From contig JAISTN010000316.1 of NCBI GenBank assembly GCA_031272565.1, forward strand, positions 1-12,101: 12,101 bases of DNA. The letters are read 5' to 3'. The translations under genes and the position numbers were made by a program. Source of the DNA: Bifidobacteriaceae bacterium. Its GTDB lineage: Bacteria > Actinomycetota > Actinomycetes > Actinomycetales > WQXJ01. Shown here piece by piece: positions 6,227 to 12,101 of this stretch. Within the stretch, counting starts at the first letter, position 1. Each line of letters opens with the position of its first letter. Below the pieces are notes generated by a model that worked only from the letters and a program-made list of their open reading frames with translations, was not told the DNA's origin and searched no databases.

Positions 6227-7642
6227 TCAGGAGAGGGACCAGCGGGCGCCCGCTGGGGAATCCTCCACCTGGATGCCGGCCGCCGTCAGGCGGTCACGGA
6301 TGGCGTCCGCGGTGGCGAAGTCGCGCGCCGCCCGGGCCGCCGCCCGCTCCTCCAACTGGGCCGCCACCAACACATCCAAGGCGGCCTCCGCCTTTGACCC
6401 CTCGGCAGTGCCGGCCGCCCACTGGGGATCCAGCGGATCCAAACCCAAAGCGCCTAGCATCGCCCGCACGTCCAGCAGGGCCGCCAGGGCCTCGGCATCG
6501 TCGAAGTCCGCCAAGGCCGTGTTGCCGCGGCGGACGGCATCGTGCACCTGGGCCAAGGCTCCGGGCGTGCCCAAGTCATCATTCATGGCCTCCACAAAGG
6601 CCTCCGGCAACGGGTGGGCTGTCACATCTTGCCCGGCGCCCACGCGCTCCCCCGCCCGGTCCACAAAGCCCGTGATGCGCTCCCAGGCGGCCGCCGCCTC
6701 CGTCAACGTGTCCGGCGAATACTCCAACGTGGAGCGGTAGTGGGCCGCCGTCAGGGTGTAGCGCAGCACCACCGGGGGGGCTTGCTTCAGCAGTTCGGCC
6801 GCGAACAACGAGTTGCCCAGCGACTTGGACATCTTGACGCCCGCCTGGGTCAGCAGCGAGTTGTGCAGCCAGTACTGGGCAAAGCCGAACCCCGCTGCCA
6901 TCGACTGCGCCCGCTCGTTTTCGTGGTGCGGGAAACGCAGGTCAAGGCCGCCGCCGTGAATGTCGAACGTCTCGCCCAGGTAACGCCACGCCATTGTGGA
7001 GCACTCCAGGTGCCAGCCCGGGCGGCCGCGGCCCCACGGGGTGTCCCAGGCGGCATCGGCCGGTTCGCCCGGCTTGGCGGCCTTCCACAAGGCGAAATCG
7101 CGTGGGTCGCGCTTGTCGTCCTCCACCGAGTCGTCGGCCGGCGCCAAGTCTTCCAAGCGCTGGTGGGTCAAGCCCAGGTAGTCCGGGAACGATGAGACGT
7201 CGAAGTAGACGTTGCCGGGCTGGCCAGTGTAAGCGTGGCCCCGCTCCAGCAGGCGCGCCATGAAGGCAATCATGTCCGGCACCACGCCGGTGGCGCGCGG
7301 CTCATAGGTGGGCGGCAAGATGCCCAACTGTTGGTAGACGGCCGTGAACTCGCGTTCGAAGCGCTGCGCCCACGCCCACCAGGTCCAGCCGGCCTCGGCC
7401 GCCTTGTTCAAGATCTTGTCGTCAATGTCGGTGACGTTGCGGATGAACGTCACCGCCAGGCCCTGGCGCTCCAGCCACCGGCGCAAAATGTCGAACACCA
7501 CCGCCGGCCGCAGGTGGCCAATGTGCGGGGCGCCCTGCACCGTGGCGCCACACTGGTAGATGCCCACCTTGCCGGGCACCAAGGGAACAAAGGGGCGCAC
7601 CGTGCCGGTGGCCGTGTCATGAAGCGATAAGCCGGAAGTCAC
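6227..7642 (-). CDS. cysS: Cysteinyl-tRNA synthetase
   Basis: This class I aminoacyl-tRNA synthetase charges tRNA-Cys in the cytoplasm. I start at GTG 7642, whose first bases overlap the ispF stop codon (GTGA at 7642-7639), giving 471 residues, the usual length. The longer frame from ATG 7678 would extend 12 residues back into ispF. Key features are all present: zinc ligands C31, C214, H239 and E243 with the same spacing as the E. coli enzyme, the HIGH motif at 40-43, NVTDIDDKI at 69-77, and KMSKS at 270-274. The C-terminal helical region contains the [14 protein letters not shown] segment typical of CysS. It is the third gene of the operon and is probably translationally coupled to ispF. Confidence 0.96.
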   Translation of the reverse strand: MTSGLSLHDTATGTVRPFVPLVPGKVGIYQCGATVQGAPHIGHLRPAVVFDILRRWLERQGLAVTFIRNVTDIDDKILNKAAEAGWTWWAWAQRFEREFTAVYQQLGILPPTYEPRATGVVPDMIAFMARLLERGHAYTGQPGNVYFDVSSFPDYLGLTHQRLEDLAPADDSVEDDKRDPRDFALWKAAKPGEPADAAWDTPWGRGRPGWHLECSTMAWRYLGETFDIHGGGLDLRFPHHENERAQSMAAGFGFAQYWLHNSLLTQAGVKMSKSLGNSLFAAELLKQAPPVVLRYTLTAAHYRSTLEYSPDTLTEAAAAWERITGFVDRAGERVGAGQDVTAHPLPEAFVEAMNDDLGTPGALAQVHDAVRRGNTALADFDDAEALAALLDVRAMLGALGLDPLDPQWAAGTAEGSKAEAALDVLVAAQLEERAAARAARDFATADAIRDRLTAAGIQVEDSPAGARWSLS

Positions 7643-8133
7643 GCCGCCCAGGCTACAGGGGCCGGGCCCAGCAGGCACGTCGCCACCGCGGCCAGGCCCT
7701 CGCCCCGGCCCGTGAAACCCATCGTGTCGGTGGTAGTGGCGCTGACGTTGACTGGCGCCTCCAGAATGTCCGCCAAGGCCGCCTCCGCCTCGGCCCGGCG
7801 GGGCGCCATGGCCGGTCGGTTGCCAATCACCTGGACGGCCGCGTTCAGCACTTGGAAGCCGGCTTCACGCAGGTGGAGCACGGTGTTGCGCAGAAAGACG
7901 GCCGAATCGACGTTCTTGAAGCGTGGGTCGGCCGTGCCAAACAGGGCGCCGATGTCGCCCAGGCCGGCCGCGGACAACAGCGCGTCAACCAGGGCGTGGG
8001 CGGCCACGTCACCATCGGAATGGCCCTCCAGGCCGGGTTCGCCCGGCCAGGTCAGGAGTGCCAAATGTAAAGGCCGGCCCGCAGTAGCCGCGAAGCGGTG
8101 GGCGTCAACGCCAATGCCGCTGCGGTACGTCAT
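7639..8133 (-). CDS. ispF: 2-C-methyl-D-erythritol 2,4-cyclodiphosphate synthase
   Basis: IspF cyclises CDP-methylerythritol 2-phosphate to MEcPP in the non-mevalonate isoprenoid pathway; it works as a trimer with a divalent metal at the active site. The 164 residues match the family. Metal ligands are D10 and H12 (GVDAH) and H46, within [30 protein letters not shown] (133-146) is the conserved C-terminal signature. ATG 8133 is the only sensible start: it lies 13 nt after the carD stop and opens directly with GIGVDAH after four residues. It has no ribosome site of its own. Upstream extension would run antisense-free but out of family into carD. The usual partner ispD is not beside it, neither as a separate gene nor as an N-terminal fusion domain. 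Confidence 0.95.
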   Translation of the reverse strand: MTYRSGIGVDAHRFAATAGRPLHLALLTWPGEPGLEGHSDGDVAAHALVDALLSAAGLGDIGALFGTADPRFKNVDSAVFLRNTVLHLREAGFQVLNAAVQVIGNRPAMAPRRAEAEAALADILEAPVNVSATTTDTMGFTGRGEGLAAVATCLLGPAPVAWAA

Positions 8134-8150
8134 GGCCGTGGTGGGGTCAT
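8130..8150 (-). other. Six-codon relay ORF linking carD and ispF
   Basis: At the carD stop the sequence reads ATGA, so an ATG (8150-8148) overlaps the carD TGA. This ATG opens the peptide MTPPRP, whose own TGA (8132-8130) overlaps the ispF ATG (8133-8131), again as ATGA. With no ribosome site at ispF, terminating ribosomes could re-initiate stepwise across the junction. Whether the minigene is translated is inference. Confidence 0.4.
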
Positions 8151-8638
8151 TCGACCGGTTCGGCCAGGATGCCGTCCAACCGGACCTCAGCCGCATCCTC
8201 GTCGGTGCCTTCAGCCAGGGCCAGTTCCGAAACCAGAATCTGCCGGGCCCGGGCCAGCATGCGCTTCTCACCGGCCGAAAGGCCGCGGTTGGTGTCGCGC
8301 CGGGACAGGTCACGCACCACTTCTGAAACCTTGATCACATCACCCGAGGCGATCTTTTCGACATTAGCCTTGTAGCGCCGCGACCAATTGGTCGGTTCTT
8401 CCTTGACATTGGCCCGCAGCACCTCGAAGACCCGGTCCAGGCCTTCGCGGCCAACCACGTCCCGCACGCCCACCAACTCGACGTTGGCGGCCGGTACCTC
8501 AATGGTCAAGTCACCTTGAGTAACCCGCAAACGCAGATACTGGCGCGCCTCACCCTTGATGGTGCGGGTGGTGATGTCTTCGATGAGTGCGGCCCCGTGA
8601 TGCGGATACACCACGGTCTCTCCAACTGCGAACGCCAT
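8147..8638 (-). CDS. carD: CarD family RNA polymerase-binding transcription factor
   Basis: CarD binds the RNA polymerase beta subunit and stabilises the open complex, notably at rRNA and other housekeeping promoters; it is essential in mycobacteria. The protein has 163 residues, almost the same as the M. tuberculosis factor (162). The N-terminal RNA polymerase-interacting domain starts [24 protein letters not shown] (residues 3-22). W85 in [10 protein letters not shown] is the tryptophan that wedges into the upstream edge of the melted DNA. The C-terminal helical DNA-binding domain includes [11 protein letters not shown] (105-115) and [13 protein letters not shown] (120-132). ATG 8638 has a purine-rich site (GAGAGGGGA) about 13 nt upstream. 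It is first in the operon with ispF, cysS and rlmB. Confidence 0.95.
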   Translation of the reverse strand: MAFAVGETVVYPHHGAALIEDITTRTIKGEARQYLRLRVTQGDLTIEVPAANVELVGVRDVVGREGLDRVFEVLRANVKEEPTNWSRRYKANVEKIASGDVIKVSEVVRDLSRRDTNRGLSAGEKRMLARARQILVSELALAEGTDEDAAEVRLDGILAEPVE

Positions 8639-8671
8639 AGTCTTAGTGATTCCCCTCTCGTGGCCGCATCA

Positions 8672-8677
8672 AGTTTA
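8672..8677 (-). promoter_or_regulatory. carD operon -10 element (TAAACT)
   Basis: On the minus strand TAAACT (8677-8672) is a full match to the actinobacterial TAnnnT -10 pattern, standing out in very GC-rich DNA. Start would be near 8665, leaving a leader of about 27 nt. No -35 hexamer is recognisable at the usual distance. Confidence 0.6.
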
Positions 8678-8706
8678 CCACGGCGGCCGCCCCCGCCCCC
8701 TTGGCC

Positions 8707-8734
8707 CAAACACAAAATGCCTGCTCAACAGGCA
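8707..8734 (-). terminator. Intrinsic terminator between gpmA and carD
   Basis: On the minus strand TGCCTG (8734-8729) pairs with CAGGCA (8723-8718) around a 5-nt loop and is followed by TTTTGTGTTTG. This is a standard hairpin-plus-U-tract shape. It would end transcripts arriving from gpmA about 240 nt after its stop codon and just before the carD promoter. Confidence 0.65.
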
Positions 8735-8755
8735 ATTCTTGAGTGCTGGCAAACG

Positions 8756-8789
8756 GGCTGGCCGGGCGGCTCCCGCCGCCCGGCCGGCC
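8756..8789. other. Very GC-rich 14-bp stem-loop
   Basis: Bases 8756-8769 pair with 8776-8789 around a 6-nt loop; the core GGCCGGGCGG/CCGCCCGGCC is perfect and only one outer pair is G-U. No long T-run follows, although on the minus strand it is followed by CCCGTTTG. It may act with the nearby terminator hairpin or protect the gpmA 3' end. Confidence 0.55.
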
Positions 8790-8798
8790 GGTCGCCAA

Positions 8799-8964
8799 GC
8801 TGAGCCCTGATCCACCGATAATCGGCGAAGTGAACCACCAGGTGGGTGTGGTGGCAAGGTGGCGACGCGATGGCAGGCTGGAGGCCTGCTGAGCGCCGCC
8901 AACGCCGCCAACAGGCCCAGATGGGGCTGCTCAGTAGCTGAGAATCGGTGGATCCGGGCTGAGC
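8799..8964. repeat. 166-nt non-coding element with 21-bp imperfect inverted-repeat ends
   Basis: Bases 8799-8819 are complementary to 8944-8964 with two mismatches; the 11-bp core GATCCACCGAT/ATCGGTGGATC is perfect. Inside are smaller palindromes: CCACC-A-GGTGG (8835-8845), GCAGGC/GCCTGC (8873-8889) and CTCAG-TAG-CTGAG (8930-8942). GCTGAG occurs four times (8799, 8888, 8937, 8958). No open reading frame here is credible and no flanking target duplication is obvious. It may be a REP- or MITE-like element or the folded 3' UTR of gpmA. The rest of the 335-nt gap holds the carD promoter and terminator hairpins. Confidence 0.6.
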
Positions 8965-8973
8965 CCAGGTGCG

Positions 8974-9714
8974 CTACTTCTTGCCCTGGTTGGCCACCGC
9001 GGCAATCGCCGCCTCGGCCGCCTCCGGGTCCAGATAGGTGCCACCCGGATTGGTGGGCCGCAAGTCCTGGTCCAGGTGATAGACCAGCGGAATGCCGGTG
9101 GGGATATTCAGCCCGGCAATCGCCTCATCGCTGACCTGGTCCAGGTGCTTGACCAGCGCCCGCAGCGAGTTGCCGTGGGCCGCCACCAGCACCACCTTGC
9201 CCGCCCGCAGGTCCGGCACAATGGCCTCTTCCCAGTAGGGCAGCGCCCGGATCAGGACGTTCTTCAACGCCTCCGTCAGCACCAGCGGCTCACCCGCATA
9301 GCGCGGATCGGTGTCCTGGGCGAACTGCGAACCCGGCTCGATGGGCGGCGGCGGCACATCATAGGAGCGCCGCCACAACATGAACTGGTCGTCGCCAAAC
9401 TCGTCCCTGATCTGGGTCTTGTTCTTGCCCTGCAGGGCGCCGTAGTGGCGCTCGTTCAGCCGCCAGGACCGGCGCACCGGAATCCAGTGGCGATCGGCCG
9501 CGTCGAGCGCCAGGTTGGCTGTCTGGATGGCCCGCCGCAGCAAAGAGGTGTGGAGCAGGTCCGGCAGCACGCCGGCATCCTTCAGCAGTTCACCGCCCCG
9601 GGTGGCTTCCGCCCGGCCCTTTTCCGATAGGGGCACGTCGACCCAGCCCGTGAACAGATTCTTCGCGTTCCACTCGCTCTCGCCGTGGCGCAGCAACACC
9701 AGTGTGTAAGTCAT
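8974..9714 (-). CDS. gpmA: 2,3-bisphosphoglycerate-dependent phosphoglycerate mutase
   Basis: This glycolytic enzyme interconverts 3- and 2-phosphoglycerate through a phosphohistidine intermediate. It has 246 residues, normal for the dPGM family. LRHGESEWN (8-16) holds the phosphorylated histidine H10. [10 protein letters not shown] (21-30), [10 protein letters not shown] (56-65), [10 protein letters not shown] (87-96, with E88) and [10 protein letters not shown] (178-187, with H180) supply the rest of the active site, and the long insertion of the bisphosphoglycerate-dependent type is present. ATG 9714 is preceded by AGAAGG at a good distance. It lies 40 nt downstream of lsr2 and is probably transcribed with it. 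Its transcript would continue through the structured element at 8799-8964 to the terminator near 8710. Confidence 0.96.
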   Translation of the reverse strand: MTYTLVLLRHGESEWNAKNLFTGWVDVPLSEKGRAEATRGGELLKDAGVLPDLLHTSLLRRAIQTANLALDAADRHWIPVRRSWRLNERHYGALQGKNKTQIRDEFGDDQFMLWRRSYDVPPPPIEPGSQFAQDTDPRYAGEPLVLTEALKNVLIRALPYWEEAIVPDLRAGKVVLVAAHGNSLRALVKHLDQVSDEAIAGLNIPTGIPLVYHLDQDLRPTNPGGTYLDPEAAEAAIAAVANQGKK

Positions 9715-9754
9715 GATTGCCTTCTGCTTCGGTTGTTTGTCTGGACCGCCCCGC

Positions 9755-10084
9755 TCAGTGGGCGGCGTGGTAGGCCTCGCGGATGGGGCCCGGGATGCGC
9801 CCGCGGGCCGAGATCACGTGGCCGTTGGCCACGGCCCAGGCGCGGATCTTGGCCGTCTCGCCGCTGGCCGCTGCCGAAACGGCATGGGCGCTGGCCCGCG
9901 CGGCCCGGCCCGGTGCCCGGCGCCCAGCGCCGATCCACGGGTTCAAGGCGGTGCGCAGCTCCTTGGCGTGAGCCGCCGACAGATCGATTTCGTAGGTCGC
10001 GTTGTCCAGGCTGAATTTGACTGTTTCCGCCGCGGCTGAGCCGTCCAGATCATCAATCAGCAGGACTTGCACGCGTTGTGCCAT
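9755..10084 (-). CDS. lsr2: Lsr2-type nucleoid-associated protein
   Basis: Lsr2 is the actinobacterial H-NS analogue: it bridges DNA and silences AT-rich, often horizontally acquired genes. The protein has 109 residues (about 112 in mycobacteria). Residues 1-55 match the oligomerisation domain ([14 protein letters not shown], then [13 protein letters not shown]). After a basic Ala/Arg-rich linker (55-75), the C-terminal DNA-binding domain contains [19 protein letters not shown], with the minor-groove RGR at 94-96. I start at ATG 10084, which has GAGGGGAGA 7 nt upstream; the frame extends further upstream but without family similarity. It follows lysS by 77 nt, a pairing also found in M. tuberculosis. 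Confidence 0.95.
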   Translation of the reverse strand: MAQRVQVLLIDDLDGSAAAETVKFSLDNATYEIDLSAAHAKELRTALNPWIGAGRRAPGRAARASAHAVSAAASGETAKIRAWAVANGHVISARGRIPGPIREAYHAAH

Positions 10085-10154
10085 TGTTGTCTCCCCTCTA
10101 GTTCGTGTGGCCGCGGCGGCTTTCGTCGCGACCGGGCTCCCAGCAAGTATCCGG

Positions 10155-10160
10155 AACATA
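10155..10160 (-). promoter_or_regulatory. Possible lsr2 promoter -10 (TATGTT)
   Basis: In the 77-nt lysS-lsr2 gap, TATGTT on the minus strand (10160-10155) fits TAnnnT and lies in a locally AT-rich patch at the end of lysS. A weak TTGGTC lies 16 nt upstream. The leader would be about 64 nt. Read-through from lysS is also possible. Confidence 0.3.
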
Positions 10161-10161
10161 A

Positions 10162-11712
10162 TTAGTGTAACGGCTTGACCAACGGGAACAGAATCGTCTC
10201 ACGGATACCCAAACCGGTCAGAGCCATGAGCATGCGGTCTATCCCCATTCCCATACCGCCGGTGGGTGGCATGCCGTATTCCAGGGCGCCCAGAAAATCC
10301 TCATCCAGGGCCATCGCCTCGGCGTCGCCGCGGGCCGCCAAGGCCGCCTGGGCTTCTAGCCGGTGGCGCTGGATCACCGGGTCGACCAGTTCCGAATAGC
10401 CGGTGGCCAGCTCGATGCCGCGCACGTACAAGTCCCACTTCTCAACCACACCCGGAATGGAGCGGTGGTCCCGCACCAGGGGGGACGTCTCGACCGGGAA
10501 ATCACGCACAAAGGTCGGCTCATACAGGTGGTCCCCCACACGCTGTTCCCAGATCGCCTCCACCAGTTTGCCGTGGTTGACCTGAGCCGGGTCGAAGCCG
10601 ATCTCGAACCGGCCGGCGATGGCGGCCAGGTGATCAACGCTGGTCTGCGGGGTGATCTCCTCCCCCAGCGACTCCGACAGCGACTGGTACAAGCTGAGCT
10701 GGCGCCACTGACCGCCCAGCTCATATTGCTCGCCGCTGGCCAACGTCACCGTGGTGGTATCCCAGACCCGCTGGGCGGCATCCTGGATGATCTGGCGGGT
10801 CAGATCGCCAATCGTGTTGTAGTCGCCATAGGCCTGGTAGGCCTCCAGCGAAGTGAATTCGGGGGCGTGCGAGGAATCGACACCCTCGTTGCGGAAAATC
10901 CGGCCGATCTCATAGACGCGCTCCAAACCGCCCACCACGGCCCGTTTGAGGAACAGCTCGGTGGCTATCCGCATATACAGCGCAATATCGAAGGCGTTCA
11001 TGTGGGTGGAGAACGGCCGGGCGGCGGCGCCGCCGTGAATGGTCTGCAAGATGGGCGTCTCCAACTCCAAGAAGCCCTGTTCATCAAGGGTTTGGCGGAC
11101 CGACCGGGTGACGGCGACTCGTTCGCGGGCGATGTCGCGGGCAGCCGGCCGGTTGATCAGATCGGCCGGGCGGTCCCGCACCCGGGCCTCATCCGACAGT
11201 TCGGCGTGCAGCACCGGTAGCGGCCGCAGCGCCTTGGCCGCCAGGCGCCACTCGTCAGCCAGGACCGACAGTTCGCCGCGCCGCGAGCTGATGACCCGGC
11301 CGTGAACGTACAACTGGTCGCCCAGATCGACATCGGACTTGAAGCCGGCCAGGGCCTCCGGGCCAACCTCCGCCAACGAGACCATGGCCTGCAAACGCCG
11401 GCCGGCCCCGTCCTGGAGGGTGGCGAAACAGAGCTTGCCGGTGTTGCGGACAAAGACCACCCGGCCGGCCAGGCCTACCACCGTGTCGGTTTCTTGGCCG
11501 GCCGTCAGGTCCCCAAACTGGGCCCGCACCTGGGCGATGGTCGAATCGATTGGCAGGACCACCGGATAGGCCTGGCCGCCGCGGGCCAGGATCGCCTCAC
11601 GCTTGGCGCGGCGGACTTGGGCCTGTTCCGACAGGGCCTGGTCAGATGCGGCCTGGTCAGATGCAGCCTGGTCAAATGAGGGGTTTGGGACGGTGGTACC
11701 TGGTTCAGTCAC
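10162..11712 (-). CDS. lysS: Lysyl-tRNA synthetase, class II
   Basis: This class II synthetase charges tRNA-Lys. I start at GTG 11712 (516 residues). The open frame extends another 102 codons upstream, but that part is antisense to the divergent gene and unlike LysS. Residues 78-150 form the OB-fold anticodon-binding domain. Class II motif 1 lies around LELETPILQ (215-223), motif 2 is [18 protein letters not shown] (273-290), and motif 3 is [13 protein letters not shown] (486-498) before the conserved ILFPLVKP end. The N-terminal tail (residues 12-30) contains tandem DQAAS units from a 15-bp DNA repeat. The start lacks a ribosome site; TAGCCT ends 8 nt before it, suggesting a leaderless mRNA. 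The stop is 77 nt upstream of lsr2. Confidence 0.93.
   Translation of the reverse strand: MTEPGTTVPNPSFDQAASDQAASDQALSEQAQVRRAKREAILARGGQAYPVVLPIDSTIAQVRAQFGDLTAGQETDTVVGLAGRVVFVRNTGKLCFATLQDGAGRRLQAMVSLAEVGPEALAGFKSDVDLGDQLYVHGRVISSRRGELSVLADEWRLAAKALRPLPVLHAELSDEARVRDRPADLINRPAARDIARERVAVTRSVRQTLDEQGFLELETPILQTIHGGAAARPFSTHMNAFDIALYMRIATELFLKRAVVGGLERVYEIGRIFRNEGVDSSHAPEFTSLEAYQAYGDYNTIGDLTRQIIQDAAQRVWDTTTVTLASGEQYELGGQWRQLSLYQSLSESLGEEITPQTSVDHLAAIAGRFEIGFDPAQVNHGKLVEAIWEQRVGDHLYEPTFVRDFPVETSPLVRDHRSIPGVVEKWDLYVRGIELATGYSELVDPVIQRHRLEAQAALAARGDAEAMALDEDFLGALEYGMPPTGGMGMGIDRMLMALTGLGIRETILFPLVKPLH
11636..11680. repeat. Three 15-bp tandem repeats at the start of lysS
   Basis: Units GCCTGGTCAGATGCG (11636-11650), GCCTGGTCAGATGCA (11651-11665) and GCCTGGTCAAATGAG (11666-11680) follow each other without gaps. 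They are a multiple of three, so copy changes keep the lysS frame, and they encode the variable DQAAS-type tail ahead of the folded enzyme. Confidence 0.8.
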
Positions 11713-11719
11713 GGGGTCA

Positions 11720-11744
11720 AGGCTACCTGGGCGCAGATAGGACT
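11720..11744 (-). promoter_or_regulatory. lysS promoter, probably leaderless
   Basis: On the minus strand TAGCCT (TAnnnT, 11725-11720) ends 7-8 nt before GTG 11712, so +1 would fall at or next to the start codon. A possible -35 TTGAGA lies 19 nt upstream of the -10. The absence of a ribosome site supports a leaderless transcript, common in actinobacteria. Confidence 0.45.
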
Positions 11745-11785
11745 TCTCAAGCAGTATTTGCTCGCCCGCCTGGGATGATGGTGGG

Positions 11786-12101
11786 GTGAGCGTTGCGGGT
11801 GAGTCTTTGGCCCTGGGTGTGATTGGCTTTGGCCGGGTGGGGGCGGCCTTGGCCTCGGCCTTGCATGCGGCCGGCCACCCGGTGGCGGCCATCACCGCCC
11901 GGTCAGAGGCGGCCCGCGAACGGGCCGAGGTGACCCTGCCCGGCACGCCGGTCATGTCCCCCCAGGAGGTGGCCCAAGCGGCCGGGTTGGTCTTTGTGAC
12001 GGTGCCCGATGACGCCATCGGGCCTACCGTGGCCGAACTGGCCGGTGTGTGGCGGCCGGGGCAGGTGGTGGCGCACGCTTCCGGTGCCCTGGGCCTAGCG
12101 G
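11786..12101 (+). CDS. Rossmann-like/DUF2520 domain oxidoreductase-like protein, partial
   Basis: This is the 5' part of a gene cut by the right edge (105 codons seen). Residues 10-30 form a dinucleotide-binding strand-loop-helix with [21 protein letters not shown]. Later come [17 protein letters not shown] and [11 protein letters not shown], the conserved segments of the Rossmann-like plus DUF2520 family. In actinobacteria this family is usually next to panC and near lysS, as in M. tuberculosis. GTG 11786 is the first start in the frame with family-like spacing before the glycine motif; GTG 11819 is a less likely alternative. GATGAT (11774-11779) could be a -10 placed 6 nt before the start, so it too may be leaderless. 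Its reaction is not established. Confidence 0.82.
   Translation, partial: MSVAGESLALGVIGFGRVGAALASALHAAGHPVAAITARSEAARERAEVTLPGTPVMSPQEVAQAAGLVFVTVPDDAIGPTVAELAGVWRPGQVVAHASGALGLA

Noticed and set aside
8134..8313. N-terminal extension of ispF into carD, as a possible remnant of ispD
   Set aside because: The extension overlaps carD coding sequence in another frame and shows no cytidylyltransferase motif; family similarity starts right after ATG 8133.
8675..8911. 78-codon minus-strand ORF in the gpmA-carD gap
   Set aside because: It crosses the terminator and GC hairpins, is Pro/Arg/Ala-rich without a ribosome site, and resembles no known family.
9746..9765. CCGCCC/GGGCGG hairpin at the lsr2 stop codon, as a terminator
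   Set aside because: The stem spans the stop codon and has no T-run on the minus strand, so intrinsic termination is not supported.
10363..11220. 285-codon plus-strand frame opposite lysS
   Set aside because: It is antisense to conserved lysS motifs and has the composition of a shadow frame.
11713..12018. 102-residue N-terminal extension of LysS, as in a membrane-fused LysX-type protein
   Set aside because: The extension has no membrane segments and is antisense to the DUF2520 gene, whose Rossmann motif is clear; LysS similarity begins after GTG 11712.

Overview
The window is a high-GC chromosomal segment with the codon usage, gene families and gene order of an Actinomycetota (actinomycete) genome. 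The presence of Lsr2, CarD, an MsiK-type ATPase, a DUF4032 protein and a lysS-lsr2 pair all point that way. No genus can be named from the sequence alone. There are no rRNA or tRNA genes, CRISPR arrays, integrases or transposases, and nothing looks recently transferred. I see no clearly novel multi-gene system. Most genes are housekeeping, and the less ordinary signals are mainly in the intergenic DNA.

Left part (1-3815), sugar uptake: a lipoprotein substrate-binding component of a carbohydrate ABC transporter (minus strand, C-terminus outside the window) is divergent from a LacI-family repressor (plus strand). A good promoter with an overlapping operator-like palindrome lies between them. 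Downstream of the repressor is a stand-alone ABC ATPase of the MsiK/UgpC/MalK type. It probably energises this and other sugar importers. Its own promoter carries a perfect 19-bp palindrome, and its transcript ends at a strong intrinsic terminator.

Middle part (3816-8638): a DUF4032 protein with kinase-fold signature residues (plus strand) converges on a minus-strand operon. In transcription order the operon is carD, ispF, cysS and rlmB. The carD-ispF-cysS junctions overlap or nearly touch, including a six-codon relay ORF between carD and ispF. ispD, which sits between carD and ispF in Mycobacterium tuberculosis, is missing here. A 335-nt gene-free stretch (8639-8973) holds the carD promoter, a likely terminator and a 166-nt element bounded by 21-bp imperfect inverted repeats.

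Right part (8974-12101): in transcription order on the minus strand lie lysS, lsr2 (nucleoid protein) and gpmA (phosphoglycerate mutase). Divergent from lysS at the right edge is the start of a Rossmann-like/DUF2520 gene, cut by the window end. The lysS and DUF2520 promoters share about 73 bp, and lysS looks leaderless.

Together the genes cover sugar import and its control, glycolysis (gpmA), isoprenoid synthesis (ispF), translation (lysS, cysS, rlmB) and global transcription or chromatin control (carD, lsr2).
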